This document shows, one piece after another, positions 16,644-25,512 of a stretch of DNA of 64,000 nucleotides. Positions within the stretch are counted from its first letter, which is position 1, and every line of letters starts with the position of its first letter. The DNA comes from Ottowia flava. GTDB taxonomy: Bacteria > Pseudomonadota > Gammaproteobacteria > Burkholderiales > Burkholderiaceae_C. The notes beneath the pieces were generated by a model, which was not told the origin of the DNA, searched no databases, and was given only the letters and a program-made list of their open reading frames with translations. The stretch is from contig NZ_VRUA01000004.1 in assembly GCF_008017535.1 (NCBI RefSeq), positions 124,001-188,000 of the forward strand, read 5' to 3'. The translations under genes and the position numbers were made by a program.

Positions 16644-17411
16644 TCAGCCGGCCAGCGGCGCGCCGTCGACGAACACGCGCAGCTCGCCCGGCGCGAACGT
16701 CGTCCAGGTCTCGTTGCGCGTCAGCGGCGTGGTGGCGACCACGGCCACGCGGTCCTGCGGCGTGGTGTGCTGGGCGAAATCGATGGCCAGGTCTTCGTCG
16801 GCCAGTTGGGCGCTGGCAAAGGGGTGCTGGCGCACGATGTAGCACAGCTTGGTCGACGCGTGCGCCCACAGCGCCTCGCCGTTGGACAGCAGAAAGTTGA
16901 AGGTGCCGTGGCGCGCCACCCGCGGCACCAGTTCGCGCAGCGTGCGCGTCAGCTCATCCACCGGGGGCAGGCTGGCGTGCGACTTGGCCAGCTCCTGCAT
17001 CAGCCAGCAGAAGGCCTGTTCGCTGTCGGTGCTGCCGACAGGATGAAAGTGGCCGTGCAGGTGCGGCGCGTAGTCCTTGAGGTCGCCGTTGTGGGCGAAC
17101 ACCCAGTAGCGGCCCCACAGCTCGCGCACGAAAGGGTGGCAGTTTTCCAGCCGCACCTCGCCCACGGTGGCCTTGCGGATGTGCGAGATGACGTTGCGGC
17201 TCTGGATCGGGTAGCCGCGCACGAACTTTGCCAGGCCGGAGTCGCAGGCCGGCTCGACGTCGACGAACTGGCGCACGCCGGCGCCTTCAAAAAAAGCGAT
17301 GCCCCAGCCGTCGGCGTGGTGGTCGGTGCGGCCGCCGCGCTGGGCGAAACCGGCGAAGCTGAAGGTCACGTCGGTCGGCGTGTTGCAGTTCATTCCGAGC
17401 AGCTGGCACAT
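16644..17411 (-). CDS. Class II glutamine amidotransferase (YafJ-like)
   Basis: A 255-residue N-terminal-nucleophile amidotransferase. Met-Cys2 starts the protein (MCQLLGMNCN), with Cys2 as the nucleophile after Met removal. GWGIAFF, RKATVGEVRLENCHPF, VFAHNGDL and GSTDSEQAFC match the Gn-AT_II fold of YafJ/EgtC-like proteins. It stands alone, without a synthase domain, so its acceptor is unknown. It is separated by only 10 bases from the upstream DHA2 transporter gene and may be co-transcribed. Confidence 0.9.
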   Translation of the reverse strand: MCQLLGMNCNTPTDVTFSFAGFAQRGGRTDHHADGWGIAFFEGAGVRQFVDVEPACDSGLAKFVRGYPIQSRNVISHIRKATVGEVRLENCHPFVRELWGRYWVFAHNGDLKDYAPHLHGHFHPVGSTDSEQAFCWLMQELAKSHASLPPVDELTRTLRELVPRVARHGTFNFLLSNGEALWAHASTKLCYIVRQHPFASAQLADEDLAIDFAQHTTPQDRVAVVATTPLTRNETWTTFAPGELRVFVDGAPLAG

Positions 17412-17421
17412 GGCGACGAGT

Positions 17422-18930
17422 CTAGTCCCTTGGCGTCAGGCGGCTGTGCCCGCCGAGGTGCCGCGCCGCCAGCATGGCCAGCGCGCACAGCGCGGCCAGC
17501 ATCAGGAACACCTCGTCGAACGCCGCCAGACGGGCGGCGGCGTGGGCGTTATCTGTCAGCGTGGTGCCGTGCGCCGACAGGCGCCATTCGAGCGCGATGC
17601 CGCACAGGCTGACGCCGGCGGCACCGCCCAGCATGCGGATGAAGTTGATGGCGCTCGGGCCCTGCGTCAGCAGGTCCTTGTCGAGCCCCCGCATGGCGCC
17701 CAGGTTGAGCGACGGCAGGATGAAGCCCAGGCCGATGCGGCCAACGATGCTGAAGGTGATCAACATCCACAGCCCGCTGCGCAGATCGATCAGCACCATC
17801 AGCGCGAACGACAGCGCCAGCAGCGCCAGCCCCATGTTGACCAGCCAGCTGGCGGGCGTGGTGTCGGCCCAGCGCCCGACGATGGCGATGGCCGCGGCCA
17901 GCACCAGCCCGGACGGCAGCAGCACCGAGCCGACGCTGGACGCCGACAGGCCCAGCGCCATCTGCATGTAGACCGGCAGCAGGTAGGTCGAGCCAAACAG
18001 CGCCGTGCCGTAGATCAGCGCCACCAGCGAGCCCATGGCGAACGGCCGCCAAGCAAACAGGCGCAGGTCCATCAAGGGCGCCTGCCCCAGGCGCGCGCGC
18101 CGCCGCTGCCACCCGATGAACGCGGCGAAACACACCAGCGCCAGCGTCAGCAGGCCCCACGCGCGCATCGGCGGCCCCTCGCGCAGCGACACCAGGCCGT
18201 CCAGCAGGCTGAGCGTGCCCACCGTGCCCAGGGCCAGCCCGCCCCAGTCCAGCCGCTCGCTGGCGCTGGCCATCACGCCGCCGGGCCCGGTGATCGGCAC
18301 GTACCGCCGCGCCAGCCACATCGACGCCAGGCAAAACGGCACCACCATGAAGAAGATCGAGCGCCAACCGAACCAGTCGACCAGCAGGCCACCGATCGAC
18401 GGCCCCACGGCAGGCGCCAGGATCACGCCCACGGTGAATAGCGAAATCGCCCGGCCCTGCTCGTGCGGCTGGAAGGCCCGCATGATGATGATGGCCGGGA
18501 TCGGCTGCAGCACGCCGGCCGCCAGCCCCTCGGCCACACGCGCCACCAGCACCAGCGGAAAGTTCTGCGCCAGGCCGCCCAGGATGCCGCCGGCCATCAG
18601 CAGCCACATGCAGCCCACGTACGTCCTGCGGTAGCCAAAGCGGCCCAGCAGCCAGGGCGTGGTGAGCATCGTCACCGTGCTGGCCACCATGAAGCCGCTG
18701 GACACCCATTGCGCCATCGATTGCGGCAGGTGGAACTGGTGCGCCAGCGCCGGAATGGCGACGTTGACCACCGTGGACGACATGATGGAAGCGATGGTGC
18801 CGACCATCACCGCCATCAGCATCAGCCAGCGCAGGCGCTCGCCGTGGCGCGCCCGCAGTGCCTCCAGCGTGCCGGGCGCGCCAGCGAGGGTGGAGGGGGG
18901 AGTTTCGGGAGAAGCGGGCGGGCCGGACAT
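17422..18930 (-). CDS. DHA2-family MFS multidrug efflux transporter (EmrB/QacA type)
   Basis: A 502-residue proton-coupled antiporter with about 14 membrane spans. The first span region ends IASIMSSTVVNVAIPALAH and is followed by WVSSGFMVASTVTM, typical of DHA2 drug pumps; LLGRFGYRRTYV is the loop 2-3 motif and GVILAPAVGPSIGGLLVDWFGWR is motif C. No membrane-fusion (EmrA) gene is adjacent. The start at 18930 gives a 35-residue cytoplasmic lead; an in-frame ATG at 18945 is possible. Confidence 0.92.
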   Translation of the reverse strand: MSGPPASPETPPSTLAGAPGTLEALRARHGERLRWLMLMAVMVGTIASIMSSTVVNVAIPALAHQFHLPQSMAQWVSSGFMVASTVTMLTTPWLLGRFGYRRTYVGCMWLLMAGGILGGLAQNFPLVLVARVAEGLAAGVLQPIPAIIIMRAFQPHEQGRAISLFTVGVILAPAVGPSIGGLLVDWFGWRSIFFMVVPFCLASMWLARRYVPITGPGGVMASASERLDWGGLALGTVGTLSLLDGLVSLREGPPMRAWGLLTLALVCFAAFIGWQRRRARLGQAPLMDLRLFAWRPFAMGSLVALIYGTALFGSTYLLPVYMQMALGLSASSVGSVLLPSGLVLAAAIAIVGRWADTTPASWLVNMGLALLALSFALMVLIDLRSGLWMLITFSIVGRIGLGFILPSLNLGAMRGLDKDLLTQGPSAINFIRMLGGAAGVSLCGIALEWRLSAHGTTLTDNAHAAARLAAFDEVFLMLAALCALAMLAARHLGGHSRLTPRD

Positions 18931-18993
18931 GAAGGACAAAAGCATAGCGCTTTGGCGTTTTGGCGCTTTCGTTGGGCCAAGCGCAGGTCTATC

Positions 18994-19368
18994 ATGGCTC
19001 GCATGTCCACCGCACCCATGAACCTCTTGCGAGCCCCGATCGGGCGTCGCGTGGCGTCGGGCCTGCTGATGGCCCTGACACTGGCCGCGCCCGTCGCCCG
19101 GGCAGACGCCAACCTGGCCGCCAACATGGGTTGCCTCAACTGCCACGGCAGCGTGCCGCGCGGCGAGGCGCCTTCCTTCGAGCGCATGAAGCAGCGTGCG
19201 GCCAGGGGCAACAAGGAGCCCAAGGCCATCGCCGACCACTGGCTTGAAGAAATGCGCGCCACGGCCAGCGGCCCCCGCGCCATTGTCGGTCACCGCGAAG
19301 TGACCGACCGGACCGCGCAGGACATCGTCGGCTGGCTGCTGGCGCCGACCAGCCAGCCGGTCAAGTAA
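18994..19368 (+). CDS. Small monohaem c-type cytochrome
   Basis: A 124-residue exported protein with a signal peptide (hydrophobic LLMALTLAAPVARA) and one haem-attachment site CLNCH at residues 47-51. It is predicted to be a periplasmic electron carrier. A distal Met ligand in the usual GMP context is not obvious; candidates are the Met in LEEMRAT or the His in VGHREV. In-frame ATGs at 18994, 19003 and 19018 are possible; an AGG upstream of the first slightly favours it. Divergent from the efflux gene. Confidence 0.85.
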   Translation: MARMSTAPMNLLRAPIGRRVASGLLMALTLAAPVARADANLAANMGCLNCHGSVPRGEAPSFERMKQRAARGNKEPKAIADHWLEEMRATASGPRAIVGHREVTDRTAQDIVGWLLAPTSQPVK

Positions 19369-19380
19369 GGCCGCCCGGCT

Positions 19381-19602
19381 TCAGCGATCCACGGCGGCGG
19401 CGGCCACGCAGGCCGCGCAGATGCACGCGCGCCGCCGCGCCTCGGGCGGCACCCGCGCCAGCAGCTCGGGCGCAAAGTCGGCGTCCCGGCACCAGCAGGC
19501 GACCGGTGCCGCGCCCGCGACGACCTGCGCCATGGCGCAGCCGTTCGGGCCACCGCACAGCGGGCAGCGCGCCGTATCGACGGGATCAATATCCGCTTTC
19601 AT
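19381..19602 (-). CDS. Cysteine-rich CWC-family protein
   Basis: A 73-residue protein with eight cysteines arranged CPLCGGPNGC, CWC and CICAAC, the pattern of the CWC family, presumed metal-binding. It ends in RRRACICAACVAAAAVDR. The Met at 19602 is the likeliest start, though an upstream in-frame ATG at 19623 would add seven residues. It is divergent from the DksA-like gene and convergent with the cytochrome gene. Confidence 0.82.
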   Translation of the reverse strand: MKADIDPVDTARCPLCGGPNGCAMAQVVAGAAPVACWCRDADFAPELLARVPPEARRRACICAACVAAAAVDR

Positions 19603-19675
19603 GGGGATGGTATTCTGATCCATGACCTCGCCGCGCCCGGTGCGCGGCTTTTTGACGACTGAACGGAGAACCGCG

Positions 19676-20059
19676 ATGAGCGATGGACTGAGTGCCGCCC
19701 AATTGAAGGAATTGAAGGATCTGCTGCTCGCCAAGCGCAAGGCCCTGACGGCCGAGATGGACCAGAACATCGAGAACCTGGCGCCGCCCGAAGTGAACGC
19801 CGGCAGCGTCTCGCAGGACGACAACGCGCGCCTGCGCAACCAGACCCGCGAAGTGGACGCTGCCCTGACCAACCTGGACGCCGCCGACATCGCCCGCATC
19901 GACCGCGCGCTGGAAGCCATGGACGACGGCAGCTACGGCTTTTGCGCCCGCTGCGGCTGCGCCATCCCCTTCGAGCGCCTGAAGATCGAACCGATGACGC
20001 AGCACTGCGTCAAGTGCAAGTCCGAGTTGGAAAAGGAACAGGCCGCCGCGCGCGGCTGA
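19676..20059 (+). CDS. TraR/DksA-type zinc-finger protein
   Basis: A 127-residue DksA-superfamily protein. A helical N-terminal part is followed by a C4 zinc finger CARCGCAIPFERLKIEPMTQ-HC-VKC (C-x2-C-x17-C-x2-C). Such proteins bind RNA polymerase through the secondary channel. The coiled-coil tip lacks the canonical DPADRAS motif of DksA, so it is a paralogue rather than DksA itself. GGAG precedes the ATG at 19676. Confidence 0.88.
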   Translation: MSDGLSAAQLKELKDLLLAKRKALTAEMDQNIENLAPPEVNAGSVSQDDNARLRNQTREVDAALTNLDAADIARIDRALEAMDDGSYGFCARCGCAIPFERLKIEPMTQHCVKCKSELEKEQAAARG

Positions 20060-20109
20060 CCGGCACCGGCTGACACCCGCAACGCCGCGCGCGTCGACAC
20101 GCTTTTTCC

Positions 20110-20439
20110 ATGAGCCGTTCCACCTGGCTGACAGGCGCCGTGGTGCTGCTGCTGGGCGCGGCGGCCGCCGCCTGGTGGACAACCTGGCTGGACCCGTACG
20201 TGCCGCCGCTGGCCGACTGGCGCCAGCAACTGCGCCAGACCGCTGCCGGGCAGGCGCTGTCGCCGCCACCACCGCCCCGCTGGGTGACGGTGCCACCGGG
20301 CGACAAGGCCACGTGCCTGAAGCGCGCGGGCGGCGAGTTGAACGCCGACTTCGTGCAATGCCGCGCGGGCCGGCGCGAGCTGGTGCGCACGAACTACGAC
20401 GGCACGCGCACCGTGCTGGAAGTCAAGCCGCTGGAGTGA
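20110..20439 (+). CDS. Small membrane-anchored protein of unknown function
   Basis: A 109-residue protein with one hydrophobic segment at about residues 7-27 (WLTGAVVLLLGAAAAAW), a Pro-rich linker (SPPPPPRWVTVPP) and a small C-terminal domain with two Cys that could form a disulfide in the periplasm. I do not recognise the family. It follows the DksA-like gene by 50 bases and may share its transcript. Confidence 0.65.
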   Translation: MSRSTWLTGAVVLLLGAAAAAWWTTWLDPYVPPLADWRQQLRQTAAGQALSPPPPPRWVTVPPGDKATCLKRAGGELNADFVQCRAGRRELVRTNYDGTRTVLEVKPLE

Positions 20440-20483
20440 GGCGATCACCGCGCCGCGCTGACGGGCCCACACGGTCGTTCGCG

Positions 20484-20513
20484 CAAAAAGAAGAACCGCG
20501 CCGAAGCGCGGTT
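20484..20513 (-). terminator. Terminator hairpin downstream of glcB
   Basis: AACCGCGC, loop CGAA (UUCG in leftward RNA), GCGCGGTT form a perfect 8-bp stem followed, leftward, by CTTCTTTTT. The UUCG-type loop and T-rich tail make it a good terminator for malate synthase. A copy of the dispersed repeat lies between it and the gene. Confidence 0.75.
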
Positions 20514-20514
20514 T

Positions 20515-20573
20515 CAAGTCAAATAGGCCTCCAGCCCTACAACCATCTGCGCAAGCAGCTACGATTTTGATAC
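20515..20573 (-). repeat. Dispersed ~60-bp repeat downstream of glcB
   Basis: On the minus strand: GGTATCAAAATCGTAGCTGC, then TTGCGCAGATGGTTGTAGGG and CTGGAGGCCTATTTGACTTG. This is the copy closest to the apparent consensus. Confidence 0.9.
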
Positions 20574-20598
20574 CGTAGCTGCCGTGCGCTGACCGGCC

Positions 20599-22818
20599 TC
20601 AGGCGCCGGCCTTGACCTTCTGACGCCAGGCGTGCAGCAGCGGCTCGGTGTAGCCGTTGGGCTGCTCAATGCCCTTGAAGACCAGGTCGCACGCGGCCTG
20701 GAAGGCGGCCGATTTGGCGAAGCTGCCCTTCATCTTGCGGTAGGCCTTGTCGCCACCGTTCTGCTGGTCGACCAGCGCGGCCATGCGCTCCATCGTGGCC
20801 TGCACCTGGCCCTTGCTGACGACGCCGTGCAGCAGCCAGTTGGCCATGTGCTGGCTGCTGATGCGCAGCGTGGCGCGGTCTTCCATCAGGCCGATGTTGT
20901 GGATGTCGGGCACCTTGGAGCAGCCCACGCCCTGGTCGACCCAGCGCACCACATAGCCCAGGATGCCCTGCGCGTTGTTGTCCAGCTCCTGCTGCTTTTC
21001 CTGCGCCGTCCACTTGGGCGAGGGCACGACGGGGATGGTGAGCAGGCCGGTCAGCAGCTCGTCGCGCAGCGCTTGAATGTCGGCGTGGGCCAACTCCTGC
21101 TCCAGGCCTTTTTGCACGTCGCTCACCAGCACCTGGTGATAGTGCATGGCGTGCAGCGTGGCGCCGGTCGGGTTAGGCACCCAGGCGGTGTTGGCGCCGG
21201 CCTTGGGGTGGCCGATCTTGACTTTCATCATCTCGCCCATCAAATCGGGCGCGGCCCACATGCCCTTGCCGATCTGCGCCTTGCCGCGCAGGCCGCAGGC
21301 CAGGCCGACCAGCACGTTGTTGCGCTCGTACGCCTGGATCCAGGCGCTGGTCTTCATGTCGCCCTTGCGGTAGACGGGACCGGCCATCATGCAGCTGTGC
21401 ATCTCGTCGCCCGTGCGGTCGAGGAAGCCGGTGTTGATGAAGGCCACGCGCGCCTTGGCCGCGTCGATGCAGGCCTTGAGGTTGACGCTGGTGCGGCGCT
21501 CTTCGTCCATGATGCCCAGCTTGACGGTGTTGTAGGGCAGGTGCAGCAGCTTCTCGACGCGGCCGAACAGCTCGCTGGCAAAGCCGACTTCGGCCGGGCC
21601 GTGCATCTTGGGCTTGACGATGTAGACGCTGCCTTTGCGTGAGTTGCGCAGGCCGTCCTGGCCCTTGCCCTGCAGGTCGACCAGCGCGATGGCGGTGGTG
21701 ACCACGGCGTCCATGATGCCTTCGGGGATTTCCTTGCTGCTGCCGTCGGCGGCCTTGTACAGGATGGCCGGGTTGGTCATCAGGTGGCCCACGTTGCGCA
21801 GGAACATGAGCGAGCGGCCGTGCAGCGTCACCTCGCCCTTGCCGTTCGGCGCGGTGTAGACGCGGTCGGGGTTCAGGCCACGCGTCAGCGTCTTGCCATC
21901 TTTCTGGAAGCTCTCGGTCAGCGTGCCGCGCAGGATGCCCAGCCAGTTGCGGTAGCCCAGCACCTTGTCGGCGGCGTCGACCGCGGCCACAGAGTCTTCC
22001 AGGTCCAGGATGGTCGACACGGCGGCTTCGACCACCAGGTCGGCCACGCCAGCCGGGTCGTTCTTGCCGATCGGCGACTTGGGGTTGATCTGGATGTCGA
22101 GATGCAGTCCGTTGTGCGCCAGCAGCACCGACGTGGGCGCCTGCGGCTTGCCCTGGTAGCCGACCAGTTGACTCGGGTCGGCCAGCTTGCTGCTCTTGCC
22201 ACCCTTGAGCTTGACCACCAGCTCGCCATCCTTGATGACGTAGCCGGTCGAATCGATGTGCGAGCCCTTCTTGAGCGGCGCGGTGCGGTCGAGTACGTAG
22301 CGCGCCCATTCGATCACCTTGGCGCCGCGCTTGGCGTTGTACTTGCCGCCTTTTTCCAGGCCCTTGGTTTCGGGGATGACGTCGGTGCCGTACAGCGCGT
22401 CGTACAGGCTGCCCCAGCGCGCGTTGGCGGCGTTCAGCGCGTAGCGCGCGTTCAGGATCGGCACCACCAACTGGGGGCCGGCCTGCACGGCCAGTTCGTC
22501 GTCGACGTGTTCGGTCGTCACCTGCACCTTTTCGGGCACGGGCACCAGGTAGCCAATGCCTTCCAGGAACTGGCGGTAGGCGCGCATGTCGGTGATCGGG
22601 CCGGGGTTGGCGCGGTGCCAGGTGTCCAACTCCGCCTGCAGGCGATCGCGCTCGGCCAGCAGCGCCAGGTTCTTGGGCGCCAGCTCGGTCACGATGTCCG
22701 AGAAGCCGCGCCAGAAGGCGTCAGGCGCCACGCCAACTTCGGGCAGCACTTCCTGGTTGACGAATTCGTACAGCTCGTTGGCGACTTGCAAGTCGTGGGC
22801 TTGGGTGCGTTCGGTCAT
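20599..22818 (-). CDS. glcB: Malate synthase G
   Basis: A 739-residue cytoplasmic enzyme condensing glyoxylate with acetyl-CoA to malate. Segments [54 protein letters not shown] and [15 protein letters not shown] are typical of the monomeric GlcB class (about 725 residues), so the protein is full length. No glycolate oxidase or isocitrate lyase gene is in the window. The leader is unusually AT-rich and holds a repeated GCAAAGAT motif that may be regulatory. Confidence 0.97.
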   Translation of the reverse strand: MTERTQAHDLQVANELYEFVNQEVLPEVGVAPDAFWRGFSDIVTELAPKNLALLAERDRLQAELDTWHRANPGPITDMRAYRQFLEGIGYLVPVPEKVQVTTEHVDDELAVQAGPQLVVPILNARYALNAANARWGSLYDALYGTDVIPETKGLEKGGKYNAKRGAKVIEWARYVLDRTAPLKKGSHIDSTGYVIKDGELVVKLKGGKSSKLADPSQLVGYQGKPQAPTSVLLAHNGLHLDIQINPKSPIGKNDPAGVADLVVEAAVSTILDLEDSVAAVDAADKVLGYRNWLGILRGTLTESFQKDGKTLTRGLNPDRVYTAPNGKGEVTLHGRSLMFLRNVGHLMTNPAILYKAADGSSKEIPEGIMDAVVTTAIALVDLQGKGQDGLRNSRKGSVYIVKPKMHGPAEVGFASELFGRVEKLLHLPYNTVKLGIMDEERRTSVNLKACIDAAKARVAFINTGFLDRTGDEMHSCMMAGPVYRKGDMKTSAWIQAYERNNVLVGLACGLRGKAQIGKGMWAAPDLMGEMMKVKIGHPKAGANTAWVPNPTGATLHAMHYHQVLVSDVQKGLEQELAHADIQALRDELLTGLLTIPVVPSPKWTAQEKQQELDNNAQGILGYVVRWVDQGVGCSKVPDIHNIGLMEDRATLRISSQHMANWLLHGVVSKGQVQATMERMAALVDQQNGGDKAYRKMKGSFAKSAAFQAACDLVFKGIEQPNGYTEPLLHAWRQKVKAGA

Positions 22819-23141
22819 GGCAAACCTCGTGAAAGCGAATCTGAAAAAGCCGTCGCGCCCGCCAGGGCGAGCGCTTCATTCGACTGTATTCGATTTGTTT
22901 TGGTTAAAAAACAAAGCAAAGATCGCAAAACCTGTGACCAAAACGCAAAGATAGGCCAAAAATGCTGGGGTAGGCGACGCAAGGCCACGGGCGGGAAAGC
23001 CACGTCAGACACCTGCGCCTGACCGCAACGGCGCAAAAATACTATGCTTTTGGTAGCTGCCTGCGCAATCAGTTCTAGCGCCGGAGTTCGATTTCTTATA
23101 AAACTGAGGTGATCTGCAGGGACAACGTTGCGCCCCCAGTG
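22819..23141 (-). promoter_or_regulatory. AT-rich glcB leader region
   Basis: The 323-base gap has no gene. Its middle (22885-22965) is AT-rich, with TTTTGGTTAAAAAACAAAGC, and contains GCAAAGATCG at 22916-22925 and GCAAAGATAG at 22945-22954, two direct motifs 29 bases apart. These could be activator or repressor sites for malate synthase. A dispersed-repeat copy occupies 23041-23096. Confidence 0.35.
23041..23096 (+). repeat. Dispersed ~60-bp repeat upstream of glcB
   Basis: ACTATGCTTTTGGTAGCTGC, then CTGCGCAATCAGTTCTAGCG and CCGGAGTTCGATTTC: a moderately diverged family member between glcB and the membrane-protein gene. Confidence 0.72.
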
Positions 23142-23897
23142 TCAATCCAGGCCTTCTCTCACCGGCCGGATCGCCATCCACAGTGCTGCGATCCACACCG
23201 GCGCAGCCTGGACCAGCGCCAGCCCGACGCTGGCGTCCGAACTTCGCCAGGCCCAGCCCAGCGCGATCAGCAGCAGCACGCCGTGCACCACCATCGCCCA
23301 GCGGCTGCAGCGCATCAGCAACCAGCCGATCGCGGCCGAGCCCAGGCCGCAGAACAGGTAGTAAACGCCGCCCCCGTGGGTGAGCGAAATCAGCCCGCCC
23401 ACCAGCAACAGCGCACCCCAGGCGATCATCACCATGCCCAGCAGGCGGGGTGGCCCCGAGGCACGCGAGGCGGAACCTTCCTGCTGAGCGATCAGCTCCA
23501 GTTGCTTCTGCAGCGCCTCGTTCAACTGCGCAGGGCCGGGCGCACCAGCCGCCGGTGGGGCCATGTGGGCAGTCAAAGGCGCTGAGCCCGACGGGTGCGC
23601 GCGCTCGGTCAGGGTCGGCAGATCGGCCGGCGGCCCTGCCGGAGTGCGCAACACGGCGGACCCCGCGGCGACGGACCGCTCAGCGGGAACGAACCCGTCG
23701 TTCATGGCGCGCCGCTCGTTCCGCCCTGGGCCACCATGGCCCATTGGCGCTGGCGCAGGACTGGCCGCGCGCATGCGCCCTTCCAACTCGGCGCGCGCAC
23801 GGCGGCTGCCCCGCTCGGCCAGTAGCTGGAGCTGGGCGAGACTCAGCGTGCGCACGTCAATGCGCGAGGCAGAAGGAGGGTTGGGGGCTGGCGGCAT
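23142..23897 (-). CDS. Predicted four-span membrane protein of unknown function
   Basis: A 251-residue protein. The first 150 residues are hydrophilic, Pro/Ala/Arg-rich and probably disordered, apart from a short helical start (LSLAQLQLLAERGSRRARAELEGRM). The last 100 residues form about four membrane spans (LLGMVMIAWGALLLVGGLI, YYLFCGLGSAAIGWLLM, WAMVVHGVLLLIALGW, WIAALWMAI). I recognise no family. It is divergent from a LysR gene, but a functional link is not evident. Confidence 0.65.
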   Translation of the reverse strand: MPPAPNPPSASRIDVRTLSLAQLQLLAERGSRRARAELEGRMRAASPAPAPMGHGGPGRNERRAMNDGFVPAERSVAAGSAVLRTPAGPPADLPTLTERAHPSGSAPLTAHMAPPAAGAPGPAQLNEALQKQLELIAQQEGSASRASGPPRLLGMVMIAWGALLLVGGLISLTHGGGVYYLFCGLGSAAIGWLLMRCSRWAMVVHGVLLLIALGWAWRSSDASVGLALVQAAPVWIAALWMAIRPVREGLD

Positions 23898-24019
23898 GTC
23901 CGTTCGTCACCTTGCCGGGGCAGGTGCAACCTGATGATCGCACAGCCCCTGCCCCACTGACGACCCCCACACCAAGGGGAGGACTCAAGAACGTGGCGAC
24001 TGCGCATAATGCCCGCTCC

Positions 24020-25015
24020 ATGGACAAGCTCAAGGCTTTCGAGACCTTCGCCTCGGTGGCCACGCGCGGCTCGCTGAGCGCCGCGGCGCGCGCCGAAGGG
24101 GTGGCGCCGGCGGTGATCGGGCGGCGGTTGGACGCGCTGGAAGAACACCTGGGCGTGAAGCTGCTGGTGCGCACCACACGGCGCATCGCCCTCACGCACG
24201 AGGGCACGGCCTTTCTGGACGACTGCCAGCGCATCCTGGCCGAGGTGGCCGGCGCCGAAGCCAGCGTGTCGGCCGGCGGCGTGCAGGCCAGCGGCCACCT
24301 GCGCCTCACGGCGCCAGCGGGCTTTGGGCGACGGCACGTCGCGCCGCTGCTGCCGGCCTTTCACGCGGCGCACCCGCGGCTGCGCATCTCGCTGAACCTG
24401 TCGGACCGGGTGATCGACCTGGCGGCCGAAGCCTACGACTGCGCCGTGCGCGTTGGCGACTTGCCCGACTCGTCCCTGGTCAGCATCCGCCTGGCGGACA
24501 ACCGGCGGCTGGCGGTGGCCGCGCCCGCCTACCTGGCGCGCCGCGGCACACCGGAGCACCCGCGCGATCTGACCGGGCACGACTGCCTGGCGCTGTCCAG
24601 CGACGCCTCGCAGACGCGCGGCTGGGCGTTTCGCGTGCCGCACACCGACCTGGCCAAGCGCGCCGAGGGCAGCCCGACCGAACCGTTGGCCGACAGCGAC
24701 GCCAGCAGCGAAGTCATCTACCTGCGCCCCAGCGGCCCGCTGGATTGCTCGGACGGTCAGGTGCTGCACGACTGGTGCCTGGCCGGCCACGGCATCGCCT
24801 GGCGTTCGACCTGGGAGGTGGAGCACGAAATCGCCACCGGCCAACTGGTGCCGGTGCTGGAGGCCTTTGCCGCGCCGCCCAACGGCATCTATGCCATCCT
24901 GCCGCACCCCACCAAGCACCTGCCGCTGCGCGTGCGCTTGTGGGTAGACCACTTGCGCGAGCGCTATGCCGATCCCGGCTACTGGCATGGCAGCGCCAAT
25001 GGCACCCGGCGCTAG
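24020..25015 (+). CDS. LysR-family transcriptional regulator
   Basis: A 331-residue LTTR. The winged HTH lies at residues 1-60 (LKAFETFASVATRGSLSAAARAEGVAPAVIGRRLDALEEHLGVKLLVRTTRR), followed by a periplasmic-binding-like effector domain. The frame is open far upstream, but the ATG at 24020 gives the standard LysR N-terminus. It has an extra hydrophilic segment at about residues 215-240 compared with typical 300-residue members. No target operon is obvious; the divergent membrane-protein gene is the default candidate. Confidence 0.92.
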   Translation: MDKLKAFETFASVATRGSLSAAARAEGVAPAVIGRRLDALEEHLGVKLLVRTTRRIALTHEGTAFLDDCQRILAEVAGAEASVSAGGVQASGHLRLTAPAGFGRRHVAPLLPAFHAAHPRLRISLNLSDRVIDLAAEAYDCAVRVGDLPDSSLVSIRLADNRRLAVAAPAYLARRGTPEHPRDLTGHDCLALSSDASQTRGWAFRVPHTDLAKRAEGSPTEPLADSDASSEVIYLRPSGPLDCSDGQVLHDWCLAGHGIAWRSTWEVEHEIATGQLVPVLEAFAAPPNGIYAILPHPTKHLPLRVRLWVDHLRERYADPGYWHGSANGTRR

Positions 25016-25044
25016 GTAAGCCCCTGTAACAATCCTCGCGTACG

Positions 25045-25503
25045 ATGCACGTCATGCAGGAAGCGTGGCTCGCCTTCTTTCACATCAGCGCGGTACTGGG
25101 ATGGATTGTTTTCGCCTCCAGTGAGGCCGCCCTGTGCCGGCGCGAATGGCTCAACGGGGCGATCGTGCAGCGCCTGGTACGGCTTGACCGGATCTTGTGG
25201 ATCGCCACCGCTGCGGTGCTGGTCACCGGTCTGTTGCGCGTCTACCTGGGCGCCAAGGGCGCCGCCTGGTATTGGGGCAACTGGCTGCTGCACCTCAAGC
25301 TGACACTGTTCGTGGTGACCGCCGTGCTCATGCTCGGCCCCACGCGACGCTTCCTGCGCTGGCAAGCGCGATGGCTGAGCGATGGCGCACTGCCGCCCGA
25401 GCAGGACATCGCCGGCGCTCGCAGGCTCGTCATGCTGGAAACCCACCTCGTCGCGGTGATCCCCCTGGCGGCGGTGTTTCTCGCTCGCGGCTTCGGCCAC
25501 TGA
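25045..25503 (+). CDS. DUF2214-type four-span membrane protein
   Basis: A 152-residue inner-membrane protein with about four spans: HISAVLGWIVFASSEAALC, ILWIATAAVLVTGLLRVYLG, WLLHLKLTLFVVTAVLML and a final LVAVIPLAAVFLARGFGH. The arrangement, with His in the first and third spans and the KGAAWYWGN loop, matches the DUF2214 family, whose function is unknown. Either the ATG at 25045 or that at 25054 could start it. It precedes the GT39 gene by nine bases and may be co-transcribed. Confidence 0.75.
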   Translation: MHVMQEAWLAFFHISAVLGWIVFASSEAALCRREWLNGAIVQRLVRLDRILWIATAAVLVTGLLRVYLGAKGAAWYWGNWLLHLKLTLFVVTAVLMLGPTRRFLRWQARWLSDGALPPEQDIAGARRLVMLETHLVAVIPLAAVFLARGFGH

Positions 25504-25512
25504 AGGACTCCC

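Noticed and set aside
21784-23022. 412-codon plus-strand frame antisense to glcB
   Set aside because: Val/His/Gln-rich antisense shadow of malate synthase; no start signal or recognisable family.
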